In this document: piece after piece, positions 45,304-54,611 of the stretch
Layout of the letters: each line of letters starts with the position of its first letter
Numbering within the stretch: position 1 is the first letter of the stretch
Assembly (NCBI RefSeq): GCF_001927285.1
Contig: NZ_MSIG01000013.1
Location: forward strand, 62,001-126,000
DNA from: Mongoliimonas terrestris
GTDB lineage: Bacteria; Pseudomonadota; Alphaproteobacteria; Rhizobiales; Pleomorphomonadaceae
Direction: 5' to 3'
Length of the DNA stretch: 64,000 nucleotides
The notes under the pieces: model-generated
What the model was told of the DNA's origin: nothing
The model's database searches: none
What the model saw: only the letters and a program-made list of their open reading frames with translations
Translations under genes and position numbers: made by a program

Positions 45304-45402
45304 CGTCATCCCGGCGAAGGCCGGGATCCAATCGGCGGAACCCTGTCCGCCGCGATCAAGCATGCCGCCGTCGGCTGGATCCCGGCTTCCGCCGGGATGA
45401 CG
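45304..45402. repeat. REP-like inverted doublet between cobS and cobT
   Basis: A 27-nt arm starting CGTCATCCCGGCGAAGGCC (45304-45330) recurs inverted at 45376-45402 with 25 of 27 positions equal. This is a common alphaproteobacterial intergenic repeat. It could form a long hairpin in the cobS-cobT message and tune relative expression. Confidence 0.85.
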
Positions 45403-45438
45403 GGTGACGGGTGACCGGGAACGATCGTCCGCTCCCCC

Positions 45439-46425
45439 TCAGGCCAGCACCATGTTCACCGCGCTCTCCGGCAGGTCCTTGCCGAAGCAGCGCTGGTAGA
45501 ACTCGGCCACCAGGGTGCGCTCCATCTCGTCGCACTTGTTGAGGAAGGTGACGCGGAAGGCGAAGCCGAGGTCGCCGAAGATGGCGGCGTTCTCCGCCCA
45601 GGTGAGCACCGTGCGCGGGCTCATCACCGTGGAGAGATCGCCGTTGACGAAGGCCGAGCGGGTCATGTCGGCGACGCGGACCATCTTGCCGACGGTCTGG
45701 CGCCCCTCCTCGCCCTTGTACTGCTTGGCCTTGGCCAGGATGATGTCGACTTCCTTGTCGTGCGGCAGATAGTTCAGCGTGGTGACGATCGACCAGCGGT
45801 CCATCTGGCCCTGGTTGATCTGCTGGGTGCCGTGGTAGAGGCCCGACGTGTCGCCGAGGCCGACCGTGTTGGCGGTGGCGAACAGGCGAAAGGCCGGGTG
45901 CGGGCGGATCACGCGGTTCTGGTCGAGCAGTGTCAGCTTGCCGGCCACCTCCAGCACGCGCTGGATGACGAACATCACGTCGGGCCGGCCGGCGTCATAC
46001 TCGTCGAAGACCAGGGCCACGTTGTTCTGGAGCGCCCAGGGCAGGATGCCGTCGCGGAACTCGGTGACCTGCTTGCCGTCGCGGATCACGATGGCGTCCT
46101 TGCCGACGAGATCGATGCGGCTGATGTGGCTGTCGAGGTTGACGCGCACCAGCGGCCAGTTCAGCCGCGCCGCCACCTGCTCGATGTGCGTCGACTTGCC
46201 GGTGCCGTGATAGCCGGACACCATGACGCGCCGGTTGTGGGCGAAGCCGGCCAGGATGGCGAGCGTGGTGTTGCGGTCAAAGAGATAGTCGGGGTCGTAG
46301 TCGGGCACGTACTCGTTGGCTTCCGAGTAGGCCGGAACCTCGATATCGCTGTCGATGCCGAACACCTGACGGACCGAGATCTTCAGGTCCGGAAGGGGTG
46401 CGGCGTCGATCGCAGACTGAACCAT
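45439..46425 (-). CDS. cobS: Aerobic cobaltochelatase subunit CobS
   Basis: A 328-residue AAA+ ATPase of usual length. Walker A GYHGTGKST, Walker B LVFDEYDAGRPD, and the sensor region FRLFATANTVGLGDTSGLY are present. It forms a ring with CobT that drives CobN. GGAGG lies 5 bases before the ATG. It follows the dnaJ-like gene on the same strand, as in many Hyphomicrobiales. Confidence 0.96.
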   Translation of the reverse strand: MVQSAIDAAPLPDLKISVRQVFGIDSDIEVPAYSEANEYVPDYDPDYLFDRNTTLAILAGFAHNRRVMVSGYHGTGKSTHIEQVAARLNWPLVRVNLDSHISRIDLVGKDAIVIRDGKQVTEFRDGILPWALQNNVALVFDEYDAGRPDVMFVIQRVLEVAGKLTLLDQNRVIRPHPAFRLFATANTVGLGDTSGLYHGTQQINQGQMDRWSIVTTLNYLPHDKEVDIILAKAKQYKGEEGRQTVGKMVRVADMTRSAFVNGDLSTVMSPRTVLTWAENAAIFGDLGFAFRVTFLNKCDEMERTLVAEFYQRCFGKDLPESAVNMVLA

Positions 46426-46639
46426 GGAACCTCCAGGAGGCGCGCCACAGGCGTAGAGGGCGCGCGCCGAACGCGGATCGCGGGATGCGGGACCCCGGGT
46501 GGGCGACGATCGGACGGCACCGCAGAGGGTGGCCGCCCGCCTTTCCCGCCGAACCGGTGAAAGCCCGATCGGACAGGCAAATTCCGTGCCCGATCAACGC
46601 CGCCGTCGGACGGCGGGGCTGGTCGGGATCGCGGCGACG

Positions 46640-47263
46640 TTAGCAGAAGCCGGCCGCCTTGAGGTAGTTATAGGCTTGGATGATTTGCCGCAACCGTTCC
46701 TCGGACGAACGATCGCCGCCGTTGGCATCCGGGTGGTGGCGTTTCACCAGCACCTTGAACTGGGCCTTGATGTCGGCCTTGTCGGCCTCCAGGTCGAGCC
46801 CGAGGGTGTCGAACGCCTTCTGGGTGGCCGACGAGACCTTGCGCTTGGGCGTCTCCACCCGCGCGTGGGCGCCGGACGGGCGGGCGCCGTGGAAGATGCC
46901 GAACGGGTCGTGCACCGCCGCCTCCGGCGACGGGCCGGCGGCACGCGGGCCATCGGTGGTCTGGCCCCAGCGGTTGACGCCCATGTTCCAGGTCGGCCGG
47001 TGCCCGGTGAGGGCGTCCTTCTGGTAGGCCTGGATGGCGTCGTCGCCCATGCCGGCGAAATAGTTGTAGGACTTGTTGTAGAGGCGCACGTGGTCGATGC
47101 AGAAGCGGTGGTACTGGCCCTCGCGGCCGCGCCCCTTCGGCGCCTTGTGCTCGCCCGGCAGATCGCACCCCTCCCATTCGCAGCGCGGAAATTGCTCCCG
47201 CGCCTCGTCGGCCGCGTCGGGCCTGATCCGGATCTTGTCGAACAGCTTGGAGTTCATTTTCAT
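46640..47263 (-). CDS. DnaJ domain-containing protein
   Basis: A 207-residue protein. The J domain is at the C-terminus (about 145-205): KAFDTLGLDLEADKADIKAQFKVLVKRHHPDANGGD, with the HPD motif intact. The N-terminal part has RCEWEGCDLPGEHKAPKG and FCIDHVRLYNKSYNYF, with conserved Cys and His that could bind metal. It would stimulate DnaK. Start MKMNSKLFDKIR at 47263; the second ATG is six bases later. Confidence 0.9.
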   Translation of the reverse strand: MKMNSKLFDKIRIRPDAADEAREQFPRCEWEGCDLPGEHKAPKGRGREGQYHRFCIDHVRLYNKSYNYFAGMGDDAIQAYQKDALTGHRPTWNMGVNRWGQTTDGPRAAGPSPEAAVHDPFGIFHGARPSGAHARVETPKRKVSSATQKAFDTLGLDLEADKADIKAQFKVLVKRHHPDANGGDRSSEERLRQIIQAYNYLKAAGFC

Positions 47264-47390
47264 GGTCGGTGGAGTATGGGGTGGCACACCCCCCGCGGCA
47301 AGCGGCCAGAGACACCGGACCGCTCGAGCCCGTCACATGGCATTCCCGTCATTCCAGAACCCTGTCGCTATTCACCCGGAGACCCGACCG

Positions 47391-47654
47391 ATGACGACCC
47401 GCAAGGACCGGATCGCCCGCGCCCTCACCGACGCCTTCACGCCGATCCGCCTGGAGGTGGAGGACGACAGCGCCCGCCACCACGGCCACGCCGGCGCCGC
47501 GCCCGGCGGCGAGACCCACTATACCGTGCGCATCGTGGCCGAGGCCTTCGCCGGCAAGACGGCGCTCGCCCGCCACCGCCTGGTGAACGAGGCCCTGGCG
47601 GAGGAATTCGGCACCGGCCTCCACGCGCTGGCGATCGAGGCGCGCGCGCCCTGA
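47391..47654 (+). CDS. bolA: BolA family protein
   Basis: An 87-residue protein. RIARALTDAFTPIRLEVEDDS, HYTVRIVAEAF and the HRLVNEAL helix with a C-terminal HALAIEA strand are the BolA KH-like fold. BolA partners monothiol glutaredoxins in Fe-S handling. ATG at 47391 has GGAGA before it; an in-frame ATG at 47340 is possible. Divergent from the DnaJ-like gene. Confidence 0.92.
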   Translation: MTTRKDRIARALTDAFTPIRLEVEDDSARHHGHAGAAPGGETHYTVRIVAEAFAGKTALARHRLVNEALAEEFGTGLHALAIEARAP

Positions 47655-47720
47655 GGGCATGCGGCGCGGTGCGTGAGGATGGATTGCCGTCAGGTGACGA
47701 GGGCACGACCGCGCTCTGAT

Positions 47721-47839
47721 CGTCATGGTCCGCTTCAGGCGGACCAGCCACGCCTTGCGGCGGTGGGCGGTCGAACGGGACGACGAGAGCGGGTCCAGTG
47801 GACCTAAGCGTGGGTGGTCCGCCTGCGCGAACCATGACG
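47721..47839. repeat. REP-like inverted doublet
   Basis: Unit starting CGTCATGGTCCGCTTCAGGC (47721-47753) recurs inverted at 47808-47839 with about 28 matches and one gap. Same family as 21226-21318. It lies between convergent bolA and aroB and may act as a two-way terminator. Confidence 0.85.
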
Positions 47840-47862
47840 GGGGTGGTGGGTAAGAAGTACCC

Positions 47863-49029
47863 CTACCCCGCCGCCAGTTCGTCCGCCAGGAAGCTCTTCA
47901 CCGCCTCGCCGGGCACGTCCTTGGCGATGAAGCTCTGGCCGATGCCGCGGGTGAGGATGAAGGTGAGGGCGCCGCGGCTCACCTTCTTGTCCTGGGCGAT
48001 GAGGGCGAGGAGGCCGCCGGCGTCGGGCAGGCCGCCGGGCACCTGGTCGAGGCGGGTGGGCAGGCCCACGGCGTCGAAATGACGGCGCACGCGCGCGGCG
48101 TCCTCCGGCCCCATCAGGTTCATGCGCACCGAGAAATCGTGCGCGAGCACCATGCCGATGGCGATGGCCTCGCCGTGCACAAGGCGGTCGGAATAGGCGG
48201 TGGCGGCTTCCAGCGCATGGCCGAAGGTGTGGCCGAGGTTGAGGAGGGCCCGGTCGCCGGTCTCCTTCTCGTCGCGGGCGACGATGGCGGCCTTGGACCG
48301 GCACGAGGTGGCGATGGCGTGAGTGCGGGCCGGGCCGCCGGCGAACACGGCCGGCCAGTTGTCCTCCAGCCAGGCGAAGAAGGGCGCGTCGTCGATCAGG
48401 CCGTACTTGGCGACCTCGGCGTAGCCGGCGCGGAAGTGGCGCTCCGACAGGGTGTCGAGGACGTCGGTGTCGGCGAGGACCAGGTCGGGCTGGTGGAAGA
48501 CGCCGACGAGGTTCTTGCCGTGGCTGACGTTGATGCCGGTCTTGCCGCCGACGGAACTGTCCACCTGGGCAAGCAGCGACGTCGGCACCTGGACGAAGCG
48601 CATGCCGCGCCGGACGATGCCGGCGGCAAAGCCGGAGAGATCGCCGACGACGCCGCCGCCGAGGGCGACCACCGCGTCGCCCCGCTCGAAGCGGCCGCCG
48701 ATCACCTGATCGACCACCTGTTCCAGGACATCGAAGGACTTCGACCCCTCCCCCGGCGGGATGATGACCGCGGAAGCCGAGATGCCCGCCTCGGCGAGGC
48801 TGGCGTCGAGGGCGTCGAGGTGCCGGCCGGCGACCGTGGCGTCGGTGACGACGCAGACCCGCGCCTTCGGCAGCACCCCGGCGATCAGCCCGCCGGCCGC
48901 GCCGATCAGGCCGGCGCCGATCAGGATGTCGTAGGACCGGTCGCCGAGGGCGACGGGCACCCGGACCGGGTCGTCGGCGGTGCCGGCGGCGGCAGTGGCC
49001 GAGGCGGGCGGAACGGGGGTCGGGGTCAT
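47863..49029 (-). CDS. aroB: 3-dehydroquinate synthase
   Basis: A 388-residue enzyme that converts DAHP to 3-dehydroquinate with NAD+ and a divalent metal, step 2 of the shikimate pathway. GDAVVALGGGVVGDLSGFAAG binds NAD, SLLAQVDSSVGGKTGIN is the active-site loop, and NLGHTFGHALE carries metal ligands. The ATG at 49029 overlaps the aroK TGA (ATGA), giving coupled translation. Confidence 0.97.
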   Translation of the reverse strand: MTPTPVPPASATAAAGTADDPVRVPVALGDRSYDILIGAGLIGAAGGLIAGVLPKARVCVVTDATVAGRHLDALDASLAEAGISASAVIIPPGEGSKSFDVLEQVVDQVIGGRFERGDAVVALGGGVVGDLSGFAAGIVRRGMRFVQVPTSLLAQVDSSVGGKTGINVSHGKNLVGVFHQPDLVLADTDVLDTLSERHFRAGYAEVAKYGLIDDAPFFAWLEDNWPAVFAGGPARTHAIATSCRSKAAIVARDEKETGDRALLNLGHTFGHALEAATAYSDRLVHGEAIAIGMVLAHDFSVRMNLMGPEDAARVRRHFDAVGLPTRLDQVPGGLPDAGGLLALIAQDKKVSRGALTFILTRGIGQSFIAKDVPGEAVKSFLADELAAG

Positions 49030-49673
49030 CGGCTCTCCTCCGCCGAGGCGGTGGCGGCGCGGCCCTCCAGCGCCTCCAGCACGGCCTCGACAACCTGGTC
49101 GTGGGGAACGTCGTGGGACGGGACCGTCAGGTCGGCGAGGGCATAGACCGGGTAGCGGTCCTCCACCAGCCGGCGCAGCGTGCCTTCCGGGTCCGCGGTC
49201 TGCAGCAGCGGCCGGTTGGAGCGGCGCTTCACCCGCTCGAACAGCACCGCCACGTCGGCCTTCAGCCACACCGACACGCCGGCGGCCGCGATGGCGCGGC
49301 GCGTCTCCGGGTCCATGAAGGCGCCGCCGCCGGTGGCGATCACCTGCTGGCGCTCGCGCAGCAGCCGGGCGATCACCCGCCGCTCGCCGGCGCGGAAATA
49401 GGCCTCGCCGTGCTCGGCGAAGATCTCCGGGATGGTCTTGTTGGCGGCCGCCTCGATGGCGTGGTCGGCGTCCACGAAGGGCAGGCCGAGGCGGATCGCC
49501 AGGCGCTTGCCGACGCTGGTCTTGCCCGCGCCCATCATGCCGACGAGCACGATCGACCGGCGCCGGAGCGTCGTCAGGATATGCGCTGCCCGCCGCGGAT
49601 CCGGGGGCGACGGCGGATGGGCCGGGTCCGCCGGCATCGGATCGGCGTCGAGGCCGTCGTGGTTGTCCGTCAT
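49026..49673 (-). CDS. aroK: Shikimate kinase
   Basis: A 215-residue kinase for shikimate step 5. Walker A is GMMGAGKTSVGKRLA; DADHAIE and FRAGERRVIARLL hold shikimate-binding residues; VIATGGGAF is the GGG motif; KRRSNRPLL is the lid. It has an N-terminal extension of about 40 polar, Pro-rich residues. Start MTDNHDG at 49673; a longer frame to 49799 has no support. Confidence 0.95.
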   Translation of the reverse strand: MTDNHDGLDADPMPADPAHPPSPPDPRRAAHILTTLRRRSIVLVGMMGAGKTSVGKRLAIRLGLPFVDADHAIEAAANKTIPEIFAEHGEAYFRAGERRVIARLLRERQQVIATGGGAFMDPETRRAIAAAGVSVWLKADVAVLFERVKRRSNRPLLQTADPEGTLRRLVEDRYPVYALADLTVPSHDVPHDQVVEAVLEALEGRAATASAEESR

Positions 49674-49819
49674 GGGCTGTTCTTGAGGCGGATCCGCGCG
49701 CTCTGTCAAGCGAGGCGCCGGGTTGCGGGCCGGTTGCGCGGTCGGGCTTGGCGGGCGCGAAGTTCGCACTTGGCGAGCGCCGCGCGGCCGGCGCATCATC
49801 CTTGCCGGATCCTTAACCC

Positions 49820-50032
49820 TTGGCCGACATCCTCGCCCTCATGCCGACGCTCACCCGTTTCGTTCGCACCATCGTTCTCGCCGTGGGCTTCGTCTACGCG
49901 GTGCTGTGGTCGCTGGCGACCCTGGTGGAGCCGCGCCCGCGGCCGATGAGCGAACCGGTGGAGAGCCGCATCCTGCGGGACGCGGGCCGGGCGCCGGCGG
50001 AACGGGCGGAGGAATTGGGTCGAAATGGCTGA
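49820..50032 (+). CDS. Small single-pass membrane protein upstream of xerD
   Basis: A 70-residue protein with one helix (IVLAVGFVYAVLWSLATLV) and a charged tail. No family is recognised. It may start at the ATG at 49841 (63 residues). Its stop overlaps the xerD start by eight bases, which supports translation and coupling. Function unknown. Confidence 0.6.
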   Translation: MADILALMPTLTRFVRTIVLAVGFVYAVLWSLATLVEPRPRPMSEPVESRILRDAGRAPAERAEELGRNG

Positions 50033-50954
50033 CGGACATCTGGTGGAGGCCTTCCTGGAGGCGATGAGCGTGGAGCGCGCGGCGGCCCTCAACACGCTGT
50101 CCGCCTATGCGCGCGACCTTGAGGACTATCGCGACCACCTAGCCGGCCGCGGCCGTGACGGGCTGTCCGCCGGCCGGGACGACGTGACCGCCTACATGGC
50201 GCATCTGGCCGGCCGCGGCTTTGCCCGCTCGTCGCAGGCAAGGCGCCTGTCGGCGGTGCGCCAGTACCACAAGTTCCTCTACGCGGAGGGCCACCGCGCC
50301 GACGACCCGACCACCACGGTCGACCGGCCGAAGGCGTCGCGCCCCTTGCCCAAGGTGCTGACCGTGGCGGAGGTGGACCGCATGCTGGAAGCCGCCCACG
50401 CGGCCGCGGCGGCACCGGCCGAGAAGCCCGCCGACACGCTTCGCGCCGCCCGCTTCGCCGCCATGCTGGAGGTGCTTTACGCCTCGGGCCTGCGCGTCTC
50501 CGAACTGGTGAGCCTGCCGGCGAACGCCATCCGGGCCGACACCCGCGCCATGACCGTGCGCGGCAAGGGCCGCAAGGAGCGGCTGGTACCGCTGGGGCCC
50601 AGGGCCCGGACCGCCGTCTTGCACCACCGGGCGCTGCAGAAGGCGGCCGGCCGGCACGCGGGTAGCCCCTATGCCTTCCCGGCGTCGAGCGAGGCCGGGC
50701 ACGTGACGCGGCAGGCCTTCGCCCGCGACCTGAAGGACTGCGCGGCCCGGCTCGGCATTCCGGCCGCCAAGGTGTCGCCGCACGTGCTCCGCCACGCCTT
50801 CGCCAGCCACCTGCTTGCCGGCGGCGCGGACCTTCGGGTGGTGCAGGAACTGCTCGGCCATGCGGACATCGCCACGACGCAGATCTACACCCACGTGCAG
50901 GACGAGCGCCTCGCGCGCCTCGTCGCCGACCACCACCCGCTCGCCCGCAGTTGA
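50025..50954 (+). CDS. xerD: Site-specific tyrosine recombinase XerD
   Basis: A 309-residue recombinase. The N-terminal SAM-like DNA-binding domain is followed by the catalytic domain: R157 in ASGLRVSEL, Lys in GKGRKERLVP, H253 and R256 in HVLRHAFASHLL, the LLGHADI histidine, and Y288 in TQIYTHV. With XerC it resolves chromosome dimers at dif. The chromosomal position and usual length argue against a phage integrase. Confidence 0.93.
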   Translation: MADGHLVEAFLEAMSVERAAALNTLSAYARDLEDYRDHLAGRGRDGLSAGRDDVTAYMAHLAGRGFARSSQARRLSAVRQYHKFLYAEGHRADDPTTTVDRPKASRPLPKVLTVAEVDRMLEAAHAAAAAPAEKPADTLRAARFAAMLEVLYASGLRVSELVSLPANAIRADTRAMTVRGKGRKERLVPLGPRARTAVLHHRALQKAAGRHAGSPYAFPASSEAGHVTRQAFARDLKDCAARLGIPAAKVSPHVLRHAFASHLLAGGADLRVVQELLGHADIATTQIYTHVQDERLARLVADHHPLARS

Positions 50955-51191
50955 TCCGCCGCCCCTGCCGGGGCGGGACGCCCGGTGGCTGCCAGGCCAA
51001 GCGCTTGGTGGCTGCCGAGCACGGCGCCCGGTTGTGGGCAGCCCCGCTTCGCCTCGGCTTGACAGCGGCAGGGTCAGACGCCAGTGTCCGCGCCGTCGCG
51101 ATCCCCCCGCCCGGGCGACGGCCGCCTCCGGTGGCCGGCGGGCCCGAAGCCGACGTCGCGTCGGCCGGCGCGTGACCATTTTGGAAGACGG

Positions 51192-52151
51192 ATGCGCAGC
51201 TATCTCGAATTTGAAAAGCCCGTGGCCGACCTGGAAGGCAAGGTCCAGGAGCTGAAGGCGCTCTCCCAGTCCGGCGAGGCGGTGGCCATCGACGACGACG
51301 TGGCCAAGCTGGAGGCCAAGGCCGCCCAGGCTCTCGTCGACATCTATGCCAAGCTGACGCCGTGGCAGAAGACGCAGGTCGCCCGCCATCCGGACCGGCC
51401 CCACGCCGCCAACTACATCGCCAGCCTGATCGGCGACTGGACGCCGCTGGCCGGCGACCGCTCGTTCGGCGAGGACGCCGCCATCCTGGCGGGGCTCGGC
51501 ACCTTCCGGGGGCGGCCCGTGGCCGTGCTCGGCCAGGAGAAGGGCCACGACACGCAGAGCCGCATCAAGCATAATTTCGGCATGGCGCGCCCGGAAGGCT
51601 ACCGCAAGGCGATCCGCCTGATGGACCTTGCCGAGCGCTTCCGCCTGCCGGTGATCTCCTTCGTCGACACCGCCGGCGCCTATCCGGGCGTCGACGCGGA
51701 GGAGCGCGGCCAGGCTGAGGCCATCGCCCGCTCCACCGAGGCCTGCCTGAAGCTGACGGTGCCGAACCTTGCCCTCGTCATCGGCGAGGGCGGCTCGGGC
51801 GGCGCCATCGCGGTCGCCACCTGCAACCGCGTCTACATGCTGGAGCACTCCATCTACAGCGTGATCTCGCCGGAAGGCGCCGCCTCCATCCTTTGGAAGG
51901 ACAGCGCCAAGGCCCAGGACGCGGCCACCGGCATGAAGATCACCGCCCAGGACCTGATGCGCTTCGGCATCATCGACGGCATCGTCAAGGAACCGACCGG
52001 CGGCGCCCACCGGGACCCGGACACCGTGATGGCGGCTGCCGGCGACATGCTCGATAGCGCGCTGGAGGAACTGCTGATCCTGTCGCCGGCCGACGTGAAG
52101 AAGGCCCGGCGCGACAAGTTCCTGGCGATCGGCCGCGACCTCAAGCCGTGA
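51192..52151 (+). CDS. accA: Acetyl-CoA carboxylase carboxyltransferase subunit alpha
   Basis: A 319-residue subunit that with AccD moves carboxyl from biotin to acetyl-CoA, the first step of fatty acid synthesis. It starts MRSYLEFEKPVADLEGKVQ; FVDTAGAYPGVDAEERGQAEAIA and GEGGSGGAIAVA form the carboxybiotin/CoA site. GGAAGA precedes the ATG at 51192; longer frames lack support. Confidence 0.97.
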   Translation: MRSYLEFEKPVADLEGKVQELKALSQSGEAVAIDDDVAKLEAKAAQALVDIYAKLTPWQKTQVARHPDRPHAANYIASLIGDWTPLAGDRSFGEDAAILAGLGTFRGRPVAVLGQEKGHDTQSRIKHNFGMARPEGYRKAIRLMDLAERFRLPVISFVDTAGAYPGVDAEERGQAEAIARSTEACLKLTVPNLALVIGEGGSGGAIAVATCNRVYMLEHSIYSVISPEGAASILWKDSAKAQDAATGMKITAQDLMRFGIIDGIVKEPTGGAHRDPDTVMAAAGDMLDSALEELLILSPADVKKARRDKFLAIGRDLKP

Positions 52152-52366
52152 GCGAGTGACGACCGCACTGCGGAAATCCGGGGTTGCGTGGAGCGGCCGT
52201 TTCGGTCGATGCTTCCAGGGTGGGTGACGTCCTCTACGTGAAGCCGCATACGAGCTTTTCTGGTAACGGTTCGGTAACGGTATCCGTCAAGGATGACTTC
52301 AGGCTTGTCCGAGGGCGCGGGGGCGACGCTCTGTTTTCGGCGACCGGGCGATCAGGCAGGAATACG

Positions 52367-53836
52367 ATGGCTTCCACGAACTTCTCGCGGGCAGCGACCC
52401 GTCTTCTCGGCGCGGTTCTGGTCTCGGCCCTCCTGGCCGGATGCCAGGCGGACGAACTCGGCTACGGGCCGAAGCACCTGAGGCAGGTCTCGGCCGAAAC
52501 CAAGGCCGAGATGGTCAAGCTCGACGTCGCCACCACGGCGCCGGTCCTGATGCGCATCTTCAAGGAGGAGAACGCCTTCGAGGTCTGGCGCAAGGACCGC
52601 AGCGGCCGCTACGTGCTGGTGAAGTCCTACGAGATCTGCAAGTGGTCGGGCAACCTCGGCCCCAAGATCAAGGAAGGCGACCGGCAGGCGCCGGAGGGCT
52701 ACTACACCATCACGCCCGCCCTGATGAACCCGAATTCCCAGTACTACCTCGCCTTCAACACCGGCTTCCCGAACGCCTTCGACCGGGCGCACGGGCGCAC
52801 CGGCACGGCCCTGATGGTGCACGGCGCCTGCTCCTCGCGCGGCTGCTACGCCATGACGGACGAGCAGATCCAGGAGATCTACGCGATCGCCCGCGACGCC
52901 TTCCGCGGCGGGCAGAAGTCCTTCCAGTTGCAAGCCTTTCCGTTCCGGCCGACGCCCGAGAACATGGCCCGGCACTGGAACGACCCGAATATGGGCTTCT
53001 GGAAGATGCTGAAGGTGGGCTACGACCACTTCGAGCTGACCCGGGCCGAGCCCAAGGTGGACGTGTGCGGCCGCCGCTACGTGTTCAACGCCAAGCCGAA
53101 GGAAGGCGTGGAGATGAGCCCGGTGGCCGACTGCCCCGTGCTGGAGGTGCCCGAGGCGCTGCGCGTCGCTGCCGAGCGGAAAGCCGCCGAGGACGAGCAG
53201 AAGGCGGTGGTGATCGCCGCCCGCCTGGAGGGCGAGAAGAAGGCCGCCGAGGAGCGCGCCATCATGATCGCCGCCCGCAAGGACGAGCAGATCCGCGTCG
53301 CCGAGGAGCGTCGCCTGCGCATGGAGGAGCGCGGCAAGGCGCTGGCCTCTCTGTTCGGGGCCGCGCCCACGGCCGGAACGCCCGCCGCCGCGACATCGGC
53401 TGATGCGACCGGCGCCACGCCCGCCGCGCCGACCACCGCCGTCGCCGCGCTCCCCACGGCCGGTCCGAACGGCGAACCGCTGCCGCGCCGCAACCCGCGG
53501 GTGGACAGCACCGCTCTTGCCATGGCGCCGGCGGAGGCGAGCCAGGCCCGGTCGTCCGGCTCCATGTTCTCGCGCCTGTTCTCGTTCGGCGGCGAGGCCG
53601 CGTCGACGGACGCCGGCGCCCTCTCGCCGGAAGCGGCGGTGCCGGTTGTTCCCGCGACGCCGACCGCGCCGGTCGCTTCAGCGGCCGCCTCCCCGCTCGC
53701 GCCGGTGGCCGCGCCGGGCACGGCTGCGATCGAACCGGCAGTGCCGGTCGGGGCGGCGGCACCGGCCACGATGGCGGACGCCACGCCCCCGCCGAAGGCC
53801 GGTTCGTCCTTCTGGCCGTTCGGCAGCCTTTTCTGA
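52367..53836 (+). CDS. L,D-transpeptidase (YkuD) lipoprotein with long C-terminal tail
   Basis: A 489-residue lipoprotein with lipobox LLAGC (Cys 26). The YkuD domain at about 55-235 has the catalytic motif MVHGACSSRGCYAM, H152 and C160. It probably forms 3-3 peptidoglycan crosslinks or attaches proteins to the wall. Residues about 265-330 form a charged coiled coil (AERKAAEDEQKAVVIAARLE), followed by a Pro/Ala-rich disordered tail ending FWPFGSLF. Start MASTNFS at 52367. A terminator follows. Confidence 0.9.
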   Translation: MASTNFSRAATRLLGAVLVSALLAGCQADELGYGPKHLRQVSAETKAEMVKLDVATTAPVLMRIFKEENAFEVWRKDRSGRYVLVKSYEICKWSGNLGPKIKEGDRQAPEGYYTITPALMNPNSQYYLAFNTGFPNAFDRAHGRTGTALMVHGACSSRGCYAMTDEQIQEIYAIARDAFRGGQKSFQLQAFPFRPTPENMARHWNDPNMGFWKMLKVGYDHFELTRAEPKVDVCGRRYVFNAKPKEGVEMSPVADCPVLEVPEALRVAAERKAAEDEQKAVVIAARLEGEKKAAEERAIMIAARKDEQIRVAEERRLRMEERGKALASLFGAAPTAGTPAAATSADATGATPAAPTTAVAALPTAGPNGEPLPRRNPRVDSTALAMAPAEASQARSSGSMFSRLFSFGGEAASTDAGALSPEAAVPVVPATPTAPVASAAASPLAPVAAPGTAAIEPAVPVGAAAPATMADATPPPKAGSSFWPFGSLF

Positions 53837-53891
53837 TCGGAACGCCGTGAAGACGCCTTTGCGTCGATCCCTTTGATTTTGCTTTTTGAGG

Positions 53892-53913
53892 ACGGCCCGC
53901 TTCGGCGGGCCGT
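53892..53913 (+). terminator. Stem-loop after the L,D-transpeptidase gene
   Basis: ACGGCCCGC-TTCG-GCGGGCCGT, a perfect 9-bp stem with a stable TTCG loop. The T tract after it is weak (TCGCGTTTCG). Confidence 0.65.
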
Positions 53914-53993
53914 TCGCGTTTCGCGCGCGTTGGTGAAGGTGGCATCACCGTTTCCGTCTTTTCCGCTCGCCAGGGACGGGTTAAGCTCGTCTC

Positions 53994-54506
53994 ATGAGCA
54001 CAGTGTCGATCGATATACGGCGTGCGCGATTGGAGGATGCGGCTGGGATTGCGGCCGTACACGATCAGGCTTGGCGCAACGCCTACCGTGGCATCCTGCC
54101 CGGCCTCGACCTGGAGCGGATGGTGGAACGGCGGGGTCCGGCCTGGTGGTCGAAGGCGCTCCGCCGGCAGGTGGTGGTTCTGGTGCTGGAGGTGGACGGT
54201 CAGGTGGTCGGCTACGCCACCGTGGGGCCGAGCCGCATGCGCACCCTGCCCTACAAGGGCGAGATCTACGAGATCTACCTCTTGCCGCAATACCAGGGCG
54301 TCGGCCTTGGCCGCCGGCTGTTCCAAGCCGCCCGCCGCACCCTGTCGGAGCTGAAGTTCGCCGGCCTTGCGGTGCGGGCGCTCAGGGCCAACGCCGGCGC
54401 GGTGAACTTCTATCGCCGGCTCGGCGGCCGCACGGTGGTGGAGACCGGCGAGCGCGTGGGCGACACCGTGCTGCCCGTGCTGGTGTTCGGCTGGGACGTG
54501 AGCTGA
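53994..54506 (+). CDS. GNAT family N-acetyltransferase
   Basis: A 170-residue acyltransferase. IRRARLEDAAGIAAVHDQAW opens the fold, and LPQYQGVGLGRRLF is motif A, which binds the acetyl-CoA pyrophosphate; ANAGAVNFYRRLGG is motif B. Substrate unknown. It converges on imuB. Confidence 0.92.
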   Translation: MSTVSIDIRRARLEDAAGIAAVHDQAWRNAYRGILPGLDLERMVERRGPAWWSKALRRQVVVLVLEVDGQVVGYATVGPSRMRTLPYKGEIYEIYLLPQYQGVGLGRRLFQAARRTLSELKFAGLAVRALRANAGAVNFYRRLGGRTVVETGERVGDTVLPVLVFGWDVS

Positions 54507-54611
54507 GGCCGTCCGACCGATCGCGGTGGCTTCCCTGAGACATGATGGAAGAGCACCCCGGCGGCCCGTCGCGCGGCTCGTGGCGTCTTGACCGCCGCGC
54601 CTTCCGCATGC

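Noticed and set aside
50025..50954. Phage or island integrase
   Set aside because: Sequence and length fit XerD, it lies among core genes (aroK, accA), and no attachment site or phage genes are present.
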